From positions 1-16,027 of the forward strand of contig JAITJB010000279.1 of the NCBI GenBank assembly GCA_031279155.1: a stretch of DNA of 16,027 bases. Direction: 5' to 3'. How positions within the stretch are numbered: the stretch's first letter is position 1; each line of letters begins with the position of its first letter. A program made the translations under genes and the position numbers. Below, piece by piece: positions 1 through 8,497 of this stretch. Under the pieces are notes generated by a model, which was not told the DNA's origin, searched no databases, and saw only the letters and a program-made list of their open reading frames with translations. This DNA comes from Deltaproteobacteria bacterium. Lineage in GTDB: Bacteria > Desulfobacterota > Desulfarculia > Adiutricales > Adiutricaceae.

Positions 1-1365
<1,365 letters not shown>

Positions 1366-1409
1366 TTATTTTTGTTACTGGTTTTGGATTTTTCGCCTGA
1401 AAGTTTTAA

Positions 1410-2447
1410 ATGGCATCGCTGGAGCTAAAGATCGAGGCTAAAGCCAAGCAATTGGGCCTCGGACCAATAGGAATCATAAAACCTCAGGCCATGGAAGGGT
1501 ATATCCATCGCCTTTTTGAGAGGATGCTCCGTGTCCCCAACGGAGAAAAGCTCCACCGTGGTTTTCTTGAGCTCTTCGACGTCCGCCAAGCTTACCCCTG
1601 GGCTAAGTCCATAGTGGTTACCTACGCCGATAACTCGATATACTATCTGCCAAATGTAGCTAGAAAGCACTTTGGTAAGTTTTTTCTGACCGATAACCGC
1701 TACAACATAAACGCCCCGGCCCGCAAGATGATCGCCTCGCTCACGGCTTTTATGGAAGGCCTTGGCATCAGAACTAGCTGGAACGAGCACCCAGGGGTAA
1801 CGGGCCTGCGTTGGGCGGCCCAGGAGGCCGGCCTAGGTATCATCAGGCGCAATAACTTCTTCTTCTCCCGCAGGGCTGGCTCCTACGTCTCCTTGACCGG
1901 TTGGGTCACTGATACTGATATGGAGCTCAGATCGACCCACAAGGAGGAGCCCTGCCCAGAAGACTGCTCGCTGTGTATCGAAGCCTGCCCCACGGGGTCG
2001 TTATCTGCGCCCTTTACCATGAATATGGCTACCTGCATCAGCTGCGCTAATTCTTACACTGATAGTACGGCCATTGATGACCACAAGTTAAACGTCCTTA
2101 CAGGCTCTTGGCTCTACGGCTGCGATAATTGCCAAGATGCCTGCCCCTTCAATCAAATCACAGGCTACTCTACCGAGATAGATTTTCCGGGCCTCATGGA
2201 GCTCGACCACTATCTCTACCCTGAGATCATCGCTGACTTGGATTACGAGGATATTAACGACTTTATTCGGCCTAAATTTTTTTACATCAAATCCGAATCG
2301 CTTTGGCGCTGGCGGCTAAACGCCATAAACGTCCTGATTAACACCGGGTCGTCTGATTGTACGAGGATTTTAAAGAAACTTTTAAAAGATCCCTTCGAGA
2401 TCGTAAGACGCCGGGCCCAAAACGCCTTAGAGCTCTTGGGGAGTTAA
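1410..2447 (+). CDS. QueG-like protein with double 4Fe-4S cluster domain and C-terminal HEAT-like repeat
   Basis: A 345-residue cytoplasmic protein with the overall plan of epoxyqueuosine reductase QueG: an N-terminal cobalamin-binding type region, a ferredoxin-like two-cluster region and a HEAT-like tail (about 300-343). The cluster cysteines are C182, C186, C189 and C193 (CPEDCSLCIEACP), C209 and C212 (CISCAN), and C238, C241 and C245 (GCDNCQDACPFN). True QueG has a VDS..ER segment before its AGLG motif. Here the segment before AGLG (140-143) reads EHPGVTGLRW, so the position of the catalytic Asp holds His127, and the usual GWIGKN reads GIIRRNN. Many anaerobes carry QueG paralogs of this kind with unknown substrates. 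It may therefore reduce something other than epoxyqueuosine, although queA lies 7.5 kb away. The start at 1410 lacks a strong ribosome binding site. Family firm, exact function open. Confidence 0.82.
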   Translation: MASLELKIEAKAKQLGLGPIGIIKPQAMEGYIHRLFERMLRVPNGEKLHRGFLELFDVRQAYPWAKSIVVTYADNSIYYLPNVARKHFGKFFLTDNRYNINAPARKMIASLTAFMEGLGIRTSWNEHPGVTGLRWAAQEAGLGIIRRNNFFFSRRAGSYVSLTGWVTDTDMELRSTHKEEPCPEDCSLCIEACPTGSLSAPFTMNMATCISCANSYTDSTAIDDHKLNVLTGSWLYGCDNCQDACPFNQITGYSTEIDFPGLMELDHYLYPEIIADLDYEDINDFIRPKFFYIKSESLWRWRLNAINVLINTGSSDCTRILKKLLKDPFEIVRRRAQNALELLGS

Positions 2448-2492
2448 TTTTGCGGTCTAATTGACTAACATTCGTTTTTTATGACTGTTTAC

Positions 2493-2520
2493 AAGCCGGC
2501 TTACAAGCCGGCTTATTTTC
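2493..2520 (+). terminator. Hairpin terminator between converging operons
   Basis: The self-complementary decamer AAGCCGGCTT occurs twice, at 2493-2502 and 2505-2514, two bases apart. The copies can pair into a stem of about nine base pairs with a small loop, followed by ATTTTC. It lies 45 bases after the QueG-like gene and 60 bases beyond the ptsI stop on the other strand. It probably ends the + strand operon and may also block the opposing transcript, although the T-run is better on the + strand. Confidence 0.7.
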
Positions 2521-2582
2521 CTAAAACCTGCCTAAATGTCACAGATTTTCCATTCAACTAAGCTCAAAAATGAGGCCGTCTT

Positions 2583-4325
2583 TTAGGCGATCGTCCTAAG
2601 TTTTCTCCTATTTTCGATAACCTGTAGCAAATGAGCCTTAACGCTTCCGGTGGTTGGAAAATCTCTAACCTCGTTAGCTAGGCTATTGGCTTCCGTTAGG
2701 CGCCACGTTGAGATTTCCCTTCGAACTGAAGCTAACGATGATGGGGAGACGCTAAATTTATCTAAGCCGTAAGCCATTAATAGGGGTATCATCATCGGGT
2801 CGGCCCCGGCTTCGCCGCAGAGGCTGACCGGAATAGATCTCTTGCGCCCGGTTTTGATGATGTTTTCTATGGCCCTTAAGACAGCCGGGTGGAAGGGCGA
2901 ATTTAAGTGTCCGAGTTTGGAGTTACCGCGATCGGCAGCCAAGATGTACTGAGTTAAATCATTGGTGCCTATGGAGAAAAAGTCGGCTTCTTTGGCTAAG
3001 ATATCGGCCAAGAGAACGGCGGCAGGGGTCTCAACCATAATTCCAAGCTGAATAGCTGGATCGCAGGGGAGATTCTCTCTTTTGAGATCGTCTAAGCATT
3101 GTTTCATCAGGGCTCTAGCTGAAGTTATCTCTTCTAGGGAAGTAACTAAGGGCAGCATGATCTTAATGTTACCGTGTTCAGCCCCGGCTCTTAAGATGGC
3201 CCTTAGCTGGCTAGAAAAGATCTCAGTGTGATCTAAACAAAAGCGGATGGCCCGGTACCCTAAAAAGGGGTTGTCCTCTTTGGGCAGATCTAATGCCGGC
3301 ACTTCTTTATCGCCGCCGACGTCTAAGGTCCGGATGACGACTTCACTGTTCGGAAATAGAGAGGCCACCTCAGAGTAGACCCGAAACTGCTCTTCTTCGC
3401 CGGGGAGAGTCTCGCGGTCGAGAAACAAAAACTCGGTCCGAAAGAGCCCAATACCATCGGCCCCGGCGCCTTGGGCTAATTTAGCCTCAGCAAAAGAACT
3501 TATGTTTGAGCTTAAGGTGCGGCGCACCCCGTCCCCATCAACCGTCTGACGGCCCAAGAAGACCTTTAGCGAGCTCTGCTCCTCGCGCCAGGCCTCACGC
3601 CTGAGGCGGTACTCGGTTTTGGCGTTTTCGTCAGGGTCGACAATAGCCTCGCCTTTAGTGCCGTCTACGATGATCTCATGATCGCCGGTCGTGATAAGCT
3701 TCATTAAGCCCGTAACCCCGCTAACCAGGGGCAGCCCCAAGGCTCTAGCCATGATGGCCCCGTGGCTAGTGTAGCCTCCAATCTCAGAGACTAAGGCTTG
3801 GATGTTGGCTGTTGGGAGCGAGGTGATGACCGAAGCCGGGAGATCTTCGCCGACCACCACGGAATCCGGCCCGATGGAGGCTAGATCGAGCTCTTTGACC
3901 TCCATTAAGATCATCAACAAGCGCTTCCTAAGGTCCCCAATATCGGTAGCCCTCTGGCGCATCTTTTCATCTTCGACATTGGCGAACATTTCCTTGAAGC
4001 TTGTGGTCACCTCGCTGACAGCCGCTTCGGCTGTCCGGCCCTGGCCGATGAGCTCCTCCATCTGAGTAATCATAAATGGATCTGAGATCATAGCTATCTG
4101 CCCGGTGAGGATAGCCGCTTGCTGCTTACCAGCTTTAGCTTCGGTTTCTGCGGCTAGAAGAGTTATCTGCTCTTTAAAGGCCGTAACCGCTAGCTCGAGC
4201 CGGGCGATCTCTTTTTCCCGGCCGGAGTAGACAAGCCCTCCGAAGTTGAGATCTGGCTCAACATAGACAACCACCCGGCCTAGGCCCACGCCAGGCGAGG
4301 CCGCGACCGCCTTTATTTTTTCCAT
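2583..4325 (-). CDS. ptsI: PTS enzyme I (phosphoenolpyruvate-protein phosphotransferase)
   Basis: First enzyme of the sugar phosphotransferase system: it takes phosphate from phosphoenolpyruvate and passes it to HPr in the cytoplasm. At 580 residues it has the normal length for the family. The phosphohistidine is His188 in GGYTSHGAIMAR. The PEP-binding barrel shows GLFRTEFLF (293-301), the metal and PEP segment GTNDLTQYILAADRGN (453-468) and the active-site cysteine C503 in SLCGE. A GAGG ribosome binding site lies seven bases before the ATG. It is the last gene of the fru-pts operon, 56 bases after ptsH, and ends facing the convergent terminator. All catalytic residues are in place. Confidence 0.97.
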   Translation of the reverse strand: MEKIKAVAASPGVGLGRVVVYVEPDLNFGGLVYSGREKEIARLELAVTAFKEQITLLAAETEAKAGKQQAAILTGQIAMISDPFMITQMEELIGQGRTAEAAVSEVTTSFKEMFANVEDEKMRQRATDIGDLRKRLLMILMEVKELDLASIGPDSVVVGEDLPASVITSLPTANIQALVSEIGGYTSHGAIMARALGLPLVSGVTGLMKLITTGDHEIIVDGTKGEAIVDPDENAKTEYRLRREAWREEQSSLKVFLGRQTVDGDGVRRTLSSNISSFAEAKLAQGAGADGIGLFRTEFLFLDRETLPGEEEQFRVYSEVASLFPNSEVVIRTLDVGGDKEVPALDLPKEDNPFLGYRAIRFCLDHTEIFSSQLRAILRAGAEHGNIKIMLPLVTSLEEITSARALMKQCLDDLKRENLPCDPAIQLGIMVETPAAVLLADILAKEADFFSIGTNDLTQYILAADRGNSKLGHLNSPFHPAVLRAIENIIKTGRKRSIPVSLCGEAGADPMMIPLLMAYGLDKFSVSPSSLASVRREISTWRLTEANSLANEVRDFPTTGSVKAHLLQVIENRRKLRTIA

Positions 4326-4381
4326 GGATTACCTCGTATTGTGTTGGTAGAGTCGTCCCGCGCTAACAATAGCTCGGCGTC

Positions 4382-4648
4382 TTACTCCTCATCCATGACG
4401 CCTTTAAAAAAATCTTCCATCAAACCCATGGCCTTGGCCTCATCAGGGCCTTCACAGACGACTTCTAAATCATGGCCCTTTTTAATGCAGGCGGCCATAA
4501 GCATCATGATGGATTTAGCGTTAACCGATTTGCCATCGTGCTTAACGGTAACGGTGGCGTCCAAAGGAGCTAACTTGGTGACCAGGATCTGGGCTGGACG
4601 CATATGGACGCCAGTCTCGTTTAAGGCGGTAACGTTTTCGGTCAGCAT
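4382..4648 (-). CDS. ptsH: HPr phosphocarrier protein
   Basis: Small cytoplasmic carrier that receives phosphate from EI and hands it to the EIIA domain of FruA. An ATG at 4666 gives 94 residues, but the ATG at 4648 is preferred. It has a GAGAGG ribosome binding site nine bases upstream, gives the standard 88-residue length, and places the phosphorylated histidine exactly at position 15 (GVHMRPA) and the regulatory serine exactly at 46 (NAKSIM). Ser46 in this context is the site used by HPr kinase/phosphorylase in organisms that have one; no such kinase is in the window. It lies 60 bases after fruA and 56 bases before ptsI, in one operon. Confidence 0.95.
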   Translation of the reverse strand: MLTENVTALNETGVHMRPAQILVTKLAPLDATVTVKHDGKSVNAKSIMMLMAACIKKGHDLEVVCEGPDEAKAMGLMEDFFKGVMDEE

Positions 4649-4708
4649 TTTTTCTTTCCTCTCCATTGCCCCATCGGGCGGTTAGGCGGACCTTGGGTAT
4701 TTTACCAA

Positions 4709-6670
4709 TCAAGATGAAATCTTCTTTTTTAAAATAAAGAGCAGAAACATGCCCAGTATCGAGCCTAAGGCTAGGGCAAGCAGATAAAAAACCGGATGAG
4801 TTACGACGGGAAAGACAAATATCCCACCGTGAGGAGCTCTCAAGCCGCAATTAAAGGCCATCGATAAGCCGCCAGCTAAGGCTGAGCCCAAAAGGCACGA
4901 GGGGATGACCTTTAAGGGATCGGCAGCGGCGTAAGGTATGGCCCCTTCGGTGATAAAGCAAAGTCCCATTATGTAGTTGACCGGGCCAGAGCGGCGCTCT
5001 TCGGCGGTAAACCTGTTTTTAAAAAAGGTCGTGGCTAGCGCAATCGATAATGGCGGCGTCATGCCGCCGATCATGACGGCGGCCATGACCTCGAAGTTAC
5101 CGGCGGCGATGGAAGCGGTCCCGAAGACGTAGGCCGCCTTGTTGATGGGGCCGCCCATGTCGGTACTCATCATGCCAGCAAGTAAGCAGCCCAAAAGAAC
5201 TCTAGAGGTCGAGCCCATGGAATTAAGGCCTTTAGCTAGGGCCGTGTTGATGACGCCCATCAGAGGGTTAATTGAGAGCATGACTAGCCCGACGATTAAG
5301 ACGCCTAAGAGGGGAAACAGTAAGACCGGTCTTATGCCTTGAAGGCTCCTAGGGAAACCGTCAGTGGTTTTTTTAATGGCTAAAACGGCGTAACCGGCCA
5401 AAAAGCCGGCCAGTAAGGCGGCTAAAAATCCGCCGGAAACCGGGTCAGCAGAACCAAGTAAGCTACTAAATGACTGACCATCGCGGGCCAATAACCCCCC
5501 AACTATGCCTGGAGCTAAGGCTGGCCTATCGGCGATACTCATGGCGATGTAGCCGGCTAAAATTGGCAGCATAAAGCTAAAGGCCGCCCCGCCGATGGTC
5601 ATCAAGACTTTAGCTAACGGAGTATTACTACCAAAGTTAGCCGGGTTTATGTTGAAATCATCAAACAAGAAGGCTAGGGCGATCAAAACGCCGCCGCCGC
5701 TTACGAAGGGCAGCATGTGGCTTACGCCATTCATCAGGCTCTTATAGATCCCCCGGCCAAAGGACTCGCTCTTTTCCTCTTTACTATCGTCGCCTTCGGC
5801 TTGGTGGCGGTAGATAGCAACATCTCCGGTTAAAGCTTGGTTAATGAGCTCCTCTGGACGGTGGATGCCGTCGGCCACGGGCACAAAAATCACCTTTTTG
5901 CCGTCAAATCTCTTGGTTTCAACCTTTTTATCGGCGGCTACGATCACAGCCTCAGCCGCTTCGATGTCCTCTTTAGTTAAAGGATCTTGGACGCCGGTAG
6001 ATCCATTGGTCTCAACTCTAATGGGGATATTAAGCTTAAGCCCGGCCTTTTTGAGGGCTTCAGCCGCCATAAAAGTATGGGCAATGCCCGTGGGGCAGGC
6101 GGTTACGGCTAAGACCTTAGCGGCTTTTGGTTCGCCTTGAACGGGGCTAATGCTTTCGGCTTGGGCCTGCTTTTCATCTGAAGCTTTTGACTCGCCATCT
6201 TTTTGCGAGCCGTATTTGGCCATCTCGGCCTCATCGATGAGGGCCAAAAAGGAACCAGGATCAGGCGCCTGTCTGAGCTTTTGGCAAAAATCAGGGTCCA
6301 TCAAGAGAACCATCATCCTAGAGAGGATTTCTATGTGGGTATCGCCGCCAGGCGGGGTAGCGATCATAAATAAGAGGTCGGCGGCTTGGCCGTCAGGGGC
6401 CAAGTAATCCACGCCTTTGGTCAAGGTTATGGCCGCTAAGCTTGGTCTAGCGGCAGCTTGACTTTTGGCGTGGGGCACAGCCAAACCCATGCCGATAGCC
6501 GTGGTGCCCTTGGCCTCACGGGCCAGGATGTCATTTTTAAAAGCTATAGGGTCATTTAGAGCCCCATCAAGATCCTGGAGGGCCACCAGGGTGTCGATGG
6601 CTTCATCTCTGGTGGCCGCCGAGGTTTGAACAGTGATCTTCCTGGCATTTAGAAAATCGGTGATTTTCAT
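4709..6670 (-). CDS. fruA: Fructose PTS permease, fused EIIA-EIIB-EIIC
   Basis: Imports fructose and phosphorylates it to fructose 1-phosphate. The 653 residues hold three domains in the order EIIA (about 1-150), EIIB (about 185-285) and EIIC (about 305-650). Phosphohistidine H67 lies in GLAVPHAK of EIIA and phosphocysteine C192 in VTACPTGIAHTF of EIIB. A charged linker rich in Lys, Glu and Ser (about 151-184) separates them. EIIC is strongly hydrophobic, with the family segments MGGPINKAAYVFG (504-516) and GAIPYAAADPLKVIP (576-590), and spans the inner membrane. A GAGG site lies eight bases before the ATG. FruK is upstream with a 197-base gap, HPr 60 bases downstream. The fused layout and the neighbouring fruK make fructose the likely substrate, though mannitol- or mannose-type relatives cannot be fully excluded. 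Confidence 0.95.
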   Translation of the reverse strand: MKITDFLNARKITVQTSAATRDEAIDTLVALQDLDGALNDPIAFKNDILAREAKGTTAIGMGLAVPHAKSQAAARPSLAAITLTKGVDYLAPDGQAADLLFMIATPPGGDTHIEILSRMMVLLMDPDFCQKLRQAPDPGSFLALIDEAEMAKYGSQKDGESKASDEKQAQAESISPVQGEPKAAKVLAVTACPTGIAHTFMAAEALKKAGLKLNIPIRVETNGSTGVQDPLTKEDIEAAEAVIVAADKKVETKRFDGKKVIFVPVADGIHRPEELINQALTGDVAIYRHQAEGDDSKEEKSESFGRGIYKSLMNGVSHMLPFVSGGGVLIALAFLFDDFNINPANFGSNTPLAKVLMTIGGAAFSFMLPILAGYIAMSIADRPALAPGIVGGLLARDGQSFSSLLGSADPVSGGFLAALLAGFLAGYAVLAIKKTTDGFPRSLQGIRPVLLFPLLGVLIVGLVMLSINPLMGVINTALAKGLNSMGSTSRVLLGCLLAGMMSTDMGGPINKAAYVFGTASIAAGNFEVMAAVMIGGMTPPLSIALATTFFKNRFTAEERRSGPVNYIMGLCFITEGAIPYAAADPLKVIPSCLLGSALAGGLSMAFNCGLRAPHGGIFVFPVVTHPVFYLLALALGSILGMFLLFILKKKISS

Positions 6671-6713
6671 AGATTTTCCTCTTGTGATAAATGGTTATCT
6701 AAAATAGCTGCTA

Positions 6714-6783
6714 GACTTGAGACTTGAGACTTGAGGCTTGAGGCCTGAGACTTGAGGCCTGAGATTTGAGGCTTGAGGCTTGA
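6714..6783. repeat. Ten-copy heptanucleotide tandem repeat, consensus GRCTTGA
   Basis: Ten consecutive 7-base units run without interruption between fruK and fruA. Variants are GACTTGA (four), GGCTTGA (three), GGCCTGA (two) and GATTTGA (one). On the transcribed strand the unit reads TCAAGYC. It lies about 44 bases upstream of the fruA start, inside the operon and not inside a gene. A unit length of seven would be free to change in copy number here without shifting any reading frame. Confidence 0.9.
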
Positions 6784-6867
6784 TGGAATCTGGAATCAAG
6801 ATGAGCTAAGCTAACTAGCGACAGTTTAAGCTTAGGCCAAGGGCCGCGTTGATTTAGATGTTTATCT

Positions 6868-7767
6868 TTAAACTTCTGTCACTATGGTCTCAGCCAAAAG
6901 GCTCTCAATCTTAGAGCGGGTAGCTAGAGAATCTAACTCAGAGGCTGCCGCCGCCGAAGCGGTAGCCAGTTTGAGGCAATCCGCGCTATCGAGGCCTCGG
7001 TTAAGGCCGGCTAAAAACCCGGCCATCATGGAATCATTAACGCCTGGCTTAGCCCATTGGTCGCTTACAGGACATTGGGCTTTTAAGAGGCTTCTATCAA
7101 AGGCGGCCAGTATGACCTCATGGGCGCTTAGGGCGCAAATGACGTTTTGGGCGCCCTTATCTCTGGCGGCTATGGCCTGATCTAAGATATTGTTTTCGTT
7201 TTGAGCGTTTTGACTGTAGCCATCGAGTCTGACCAATATCGGTTTAAAGGGTAGGGCGTTAGCTAAGGTTTTACCTTGAGCGTCAACGGCCAATAAGACC
7301 TGGCGAGGCGAGAGAGTCTCCATAATCCGGGTATAGATATCGCTAGATACGGAATCTGGCACATTACCACCAAAGACCATCGTGTCGCCCGGGCAAATTA
7401 AGGCCAGTCTTTTGATTAATTCTTCAATCTCTTTAGATGTCACTTCCGGAGGCGGACCATGGATTTCCATGGGTTGATCGTTTTTAATTTTAATGTTAAT
7501 CCTAGTAAAGCCGTTTTGAAGATCGATAAAATCGGTCCTAAGTCCTATATTTTTTAGGCCTCGCCGCATGGCCTGACCGGTTGAGCCAGCCAAAAAACCC
7601 ATGGCCACGCTACTGACGCCTAAATTTTTTAAAACTACCGAGACATTTATGCCTTTGCCGCCAAAGCGGATGTCGTGACTTAAAGCTCGGTTTACTGTCC
7701 CTAAGGATAGATTCGGCGTAGTCACCAGGTAATCTAAAGCCGGGTTTAAGGTAAGCGTATAGATCAC
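6868..7767 (-). CDS. fruK: 1-phosphofructokinase-type PfkB kinase, divergent
   Basis: Expected to phosphorylate fructose 1-phosphate to fructose 1,6-bisphosphate, the step after FruA import. The start is taken as the GTG at 7767, giving 299 residues beginning MIYTLTLNPALDY, as is typical of the family. A GAGG site stands seven bases before it, whereas a TTG two codons further up is almost touching that site. The N-terminal substrate motif FGGKGINVS (about 35-43) is intact. Several later landmarks are altered: the ATP-site GAGD reads GVND (catalytic Asp245 kept, the anion-hole glycine replaced by Asn), the KPN..EL segment reads VRLDGYSQN, and the SLGA..GA segment reads ALSAHEV. It is the first gene of the fru operon, which supports the role, but the changes could mean low or altered activity. 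Confidence 0.87.
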   Translation of the reverse strand: MIYTLTLNPALDYLVTTPNLSLGTVNRALSHDIRFGGKGINVSVVLKNLGVSSVAMGFLAGSTGQAMRRGLKNIGLRTDFIDLQNGFTRINIKIKNDQPMEIHGPPPEVTSKEIEELIKRLALICPGDTMVFGGNVPDSVSSDIYTRIMETLSPRQVLLAVDAQGKTLANALPFKPILVRLDGYSQNAQNENNILDQAIAARDKGAQNVICALSAHEVILAAFDRSLLKAQCPVSDQWAKPGVNDSMMAGFLAGLNRGLDSADCLKLATASAAAASELDSLATRSKIESLLAETIVTEV

Positions 7768-7927
7768 AATCAAACCTCTACGGCCTTAAAGGCGGTCTGA
7801 CAAACGATTGAGCTAGAGGCCAAACATAGACTAGAGCGAGGGGTCAAACCAGCCTATAGGTTTTGAGGAAAGCTACCGAGTTATAGCTAACAATACCAAA
7901 GCTTTGGGTCAAAAAAAAGAAAAAAAT

Positions 7928-7953
7928 TTCAGAGGCCCTGAAGTCAACTTGAC
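7928..7953 (-). promoter_or_regulatory. fruK leader: palindrome and terminator-like hairpin
   Basis: An 11-base palindrome GTCAACTTGAC (7943-7953) lies just inside the predicted fruK transcript, a typical place for a repressor operator. Next, on the minus strand, TTCAG-GGCCT-CTGAA (7942-7928) forms a short stem followed by ATTTTTTTC and more T, the form of an intrinsic terminator. Together they could control transcription into the operon about 160 bases before the fruK start. No regulator gene is adjacent. Confidence 0.4.
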
Positions 7954-7976
7954 AAAAAAACTAAATATTATATAGA
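7949..7976 (+). promoter_or_regulatory. Possible plus-strand sigma70 promoter
   Basis: TTGACA at 7949-7954 and TATAGA at 7971-7976 are separated by 16 bases. It faces the MATE gene but lies more than 500 bases from it. Its -35 box is part of the palindrome at 7943-7953, and it overlaps the minus-strand promoter. The match could be chance in this AT-rich stretch. Confidence 0.35.
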
Positions 7977-7995
7977 AACAGATCGTTTTTTACAA
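7967..7995 (-). promoter_or_regulatory. Likely promoter of the fruK-fruA-ptsH-ptsI operon
   Basis: Read on the minus strand, TTGTAA (7995-7990) and TATAAT (7972-7967) are separated by exactly 17 bases. The -10 box is perfect and the -35 box has four of six bases. Transcription would begin near 7960 and give a leader of about 190 bases before the fruK GTG. Confidence 0.5.
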
Positions 7996-8362
7996 AATAT
8001 TTATGAATATTTAAACTCCAAATAGGGTGATCAACTAAAAATCCTACAAAGAAAAAGACGGCCCAAAATATGGGTAGTATCACGAAAGCCTTGTGGTTGG
8101 CTCGTTTTAGTTTTTTGTCTAAGATTGTTGGAAGATAAATTTTGCTAAGTTATTGGTCAAATAATTAACTTTCCCCGGCCTTTCTGGCCCTCAGGGCAGC
8201 GGGAAAAATTACTATATTATTTAAATATACTATTATTTTAAAGATACTTGTAAAAATTTTTCCACTATTTTCCGACTTTCTTTTTTATGTTTAGACTTGA
8301 AACGAGACGCTTAAAAGGACATAATGACTTAATGGCCTCCATGGTAGGACGCCGGCCTCCGG

Positions 8363-8497
8363 ACCCAAGGCCTTGTTTTTGGGTAAAATGGTTAATACCC
8401 CATGCGTTAGCTTCAATTAATAATACCTTTAAACTAACCCAAATTTTTTAATTCGGTATATACGTGGGAATAACTCCACGGACGGATCGGTTTTTTT
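8363..8497 (+). promoter_or_regulatory. Structured leader of the MATE-queA operon, possible attenuator
   Basis: Several pairings compete in this leader. ACCCAA (8363-8368) can pair with TTGGGT (8379-8384); GGGTA (8381-8385) can pair with TACCC (8396-8400); TTTGGGT (8378-8384) and GGTTA (8390-8394) can instead pair with TAACCCAAA (8435-8443), which runs straight into six T (8444-8449) like a terminator. A separate hairpin CGTGG-N8-CCACG (8463-8480) is followed, after GACGGATCGG, by seven T just before the ATG. The pattern fits conditional termination. No known riboswitch class was recognised. Confidence 0.35.

Larger units (their letters stand above)
7774..8497. other. Divergent intergenic region between fruK and the MATE gene
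   Basis: No plausible gene is seen in these 720 bases. The left part is the fruK leader with promoter-like sites, a palindrome and a terminator-like hairpin, listed separately. From about 7960 to 8300 the sequence is very AT-rich. At 8170-8206 there is a GC-rich block with small hairpins, GGCC-TTTCT-GGCC and GCCC-TCA-GGGC (8187-8197), flanked by TTTCCCC and GGGAAAA. The right part (8360-8497) is the structured leader of the MATE gene. Confidence 0.6.

Noticed and set aside
6714..6783. Heptamer array considered as a CRISPR or phage-type repeat
   Set aside because: Units are seven bases with no spacers and no cas genes nearby.
7949..8497. Plus-strand promoter at 7949 as the main promoter of the MATE gene
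   Set aside because: It is over 500 bases away with an AT-rich, hairpin-rich stretch between; a nearer promoter seems more likely, so the link was not claimed.
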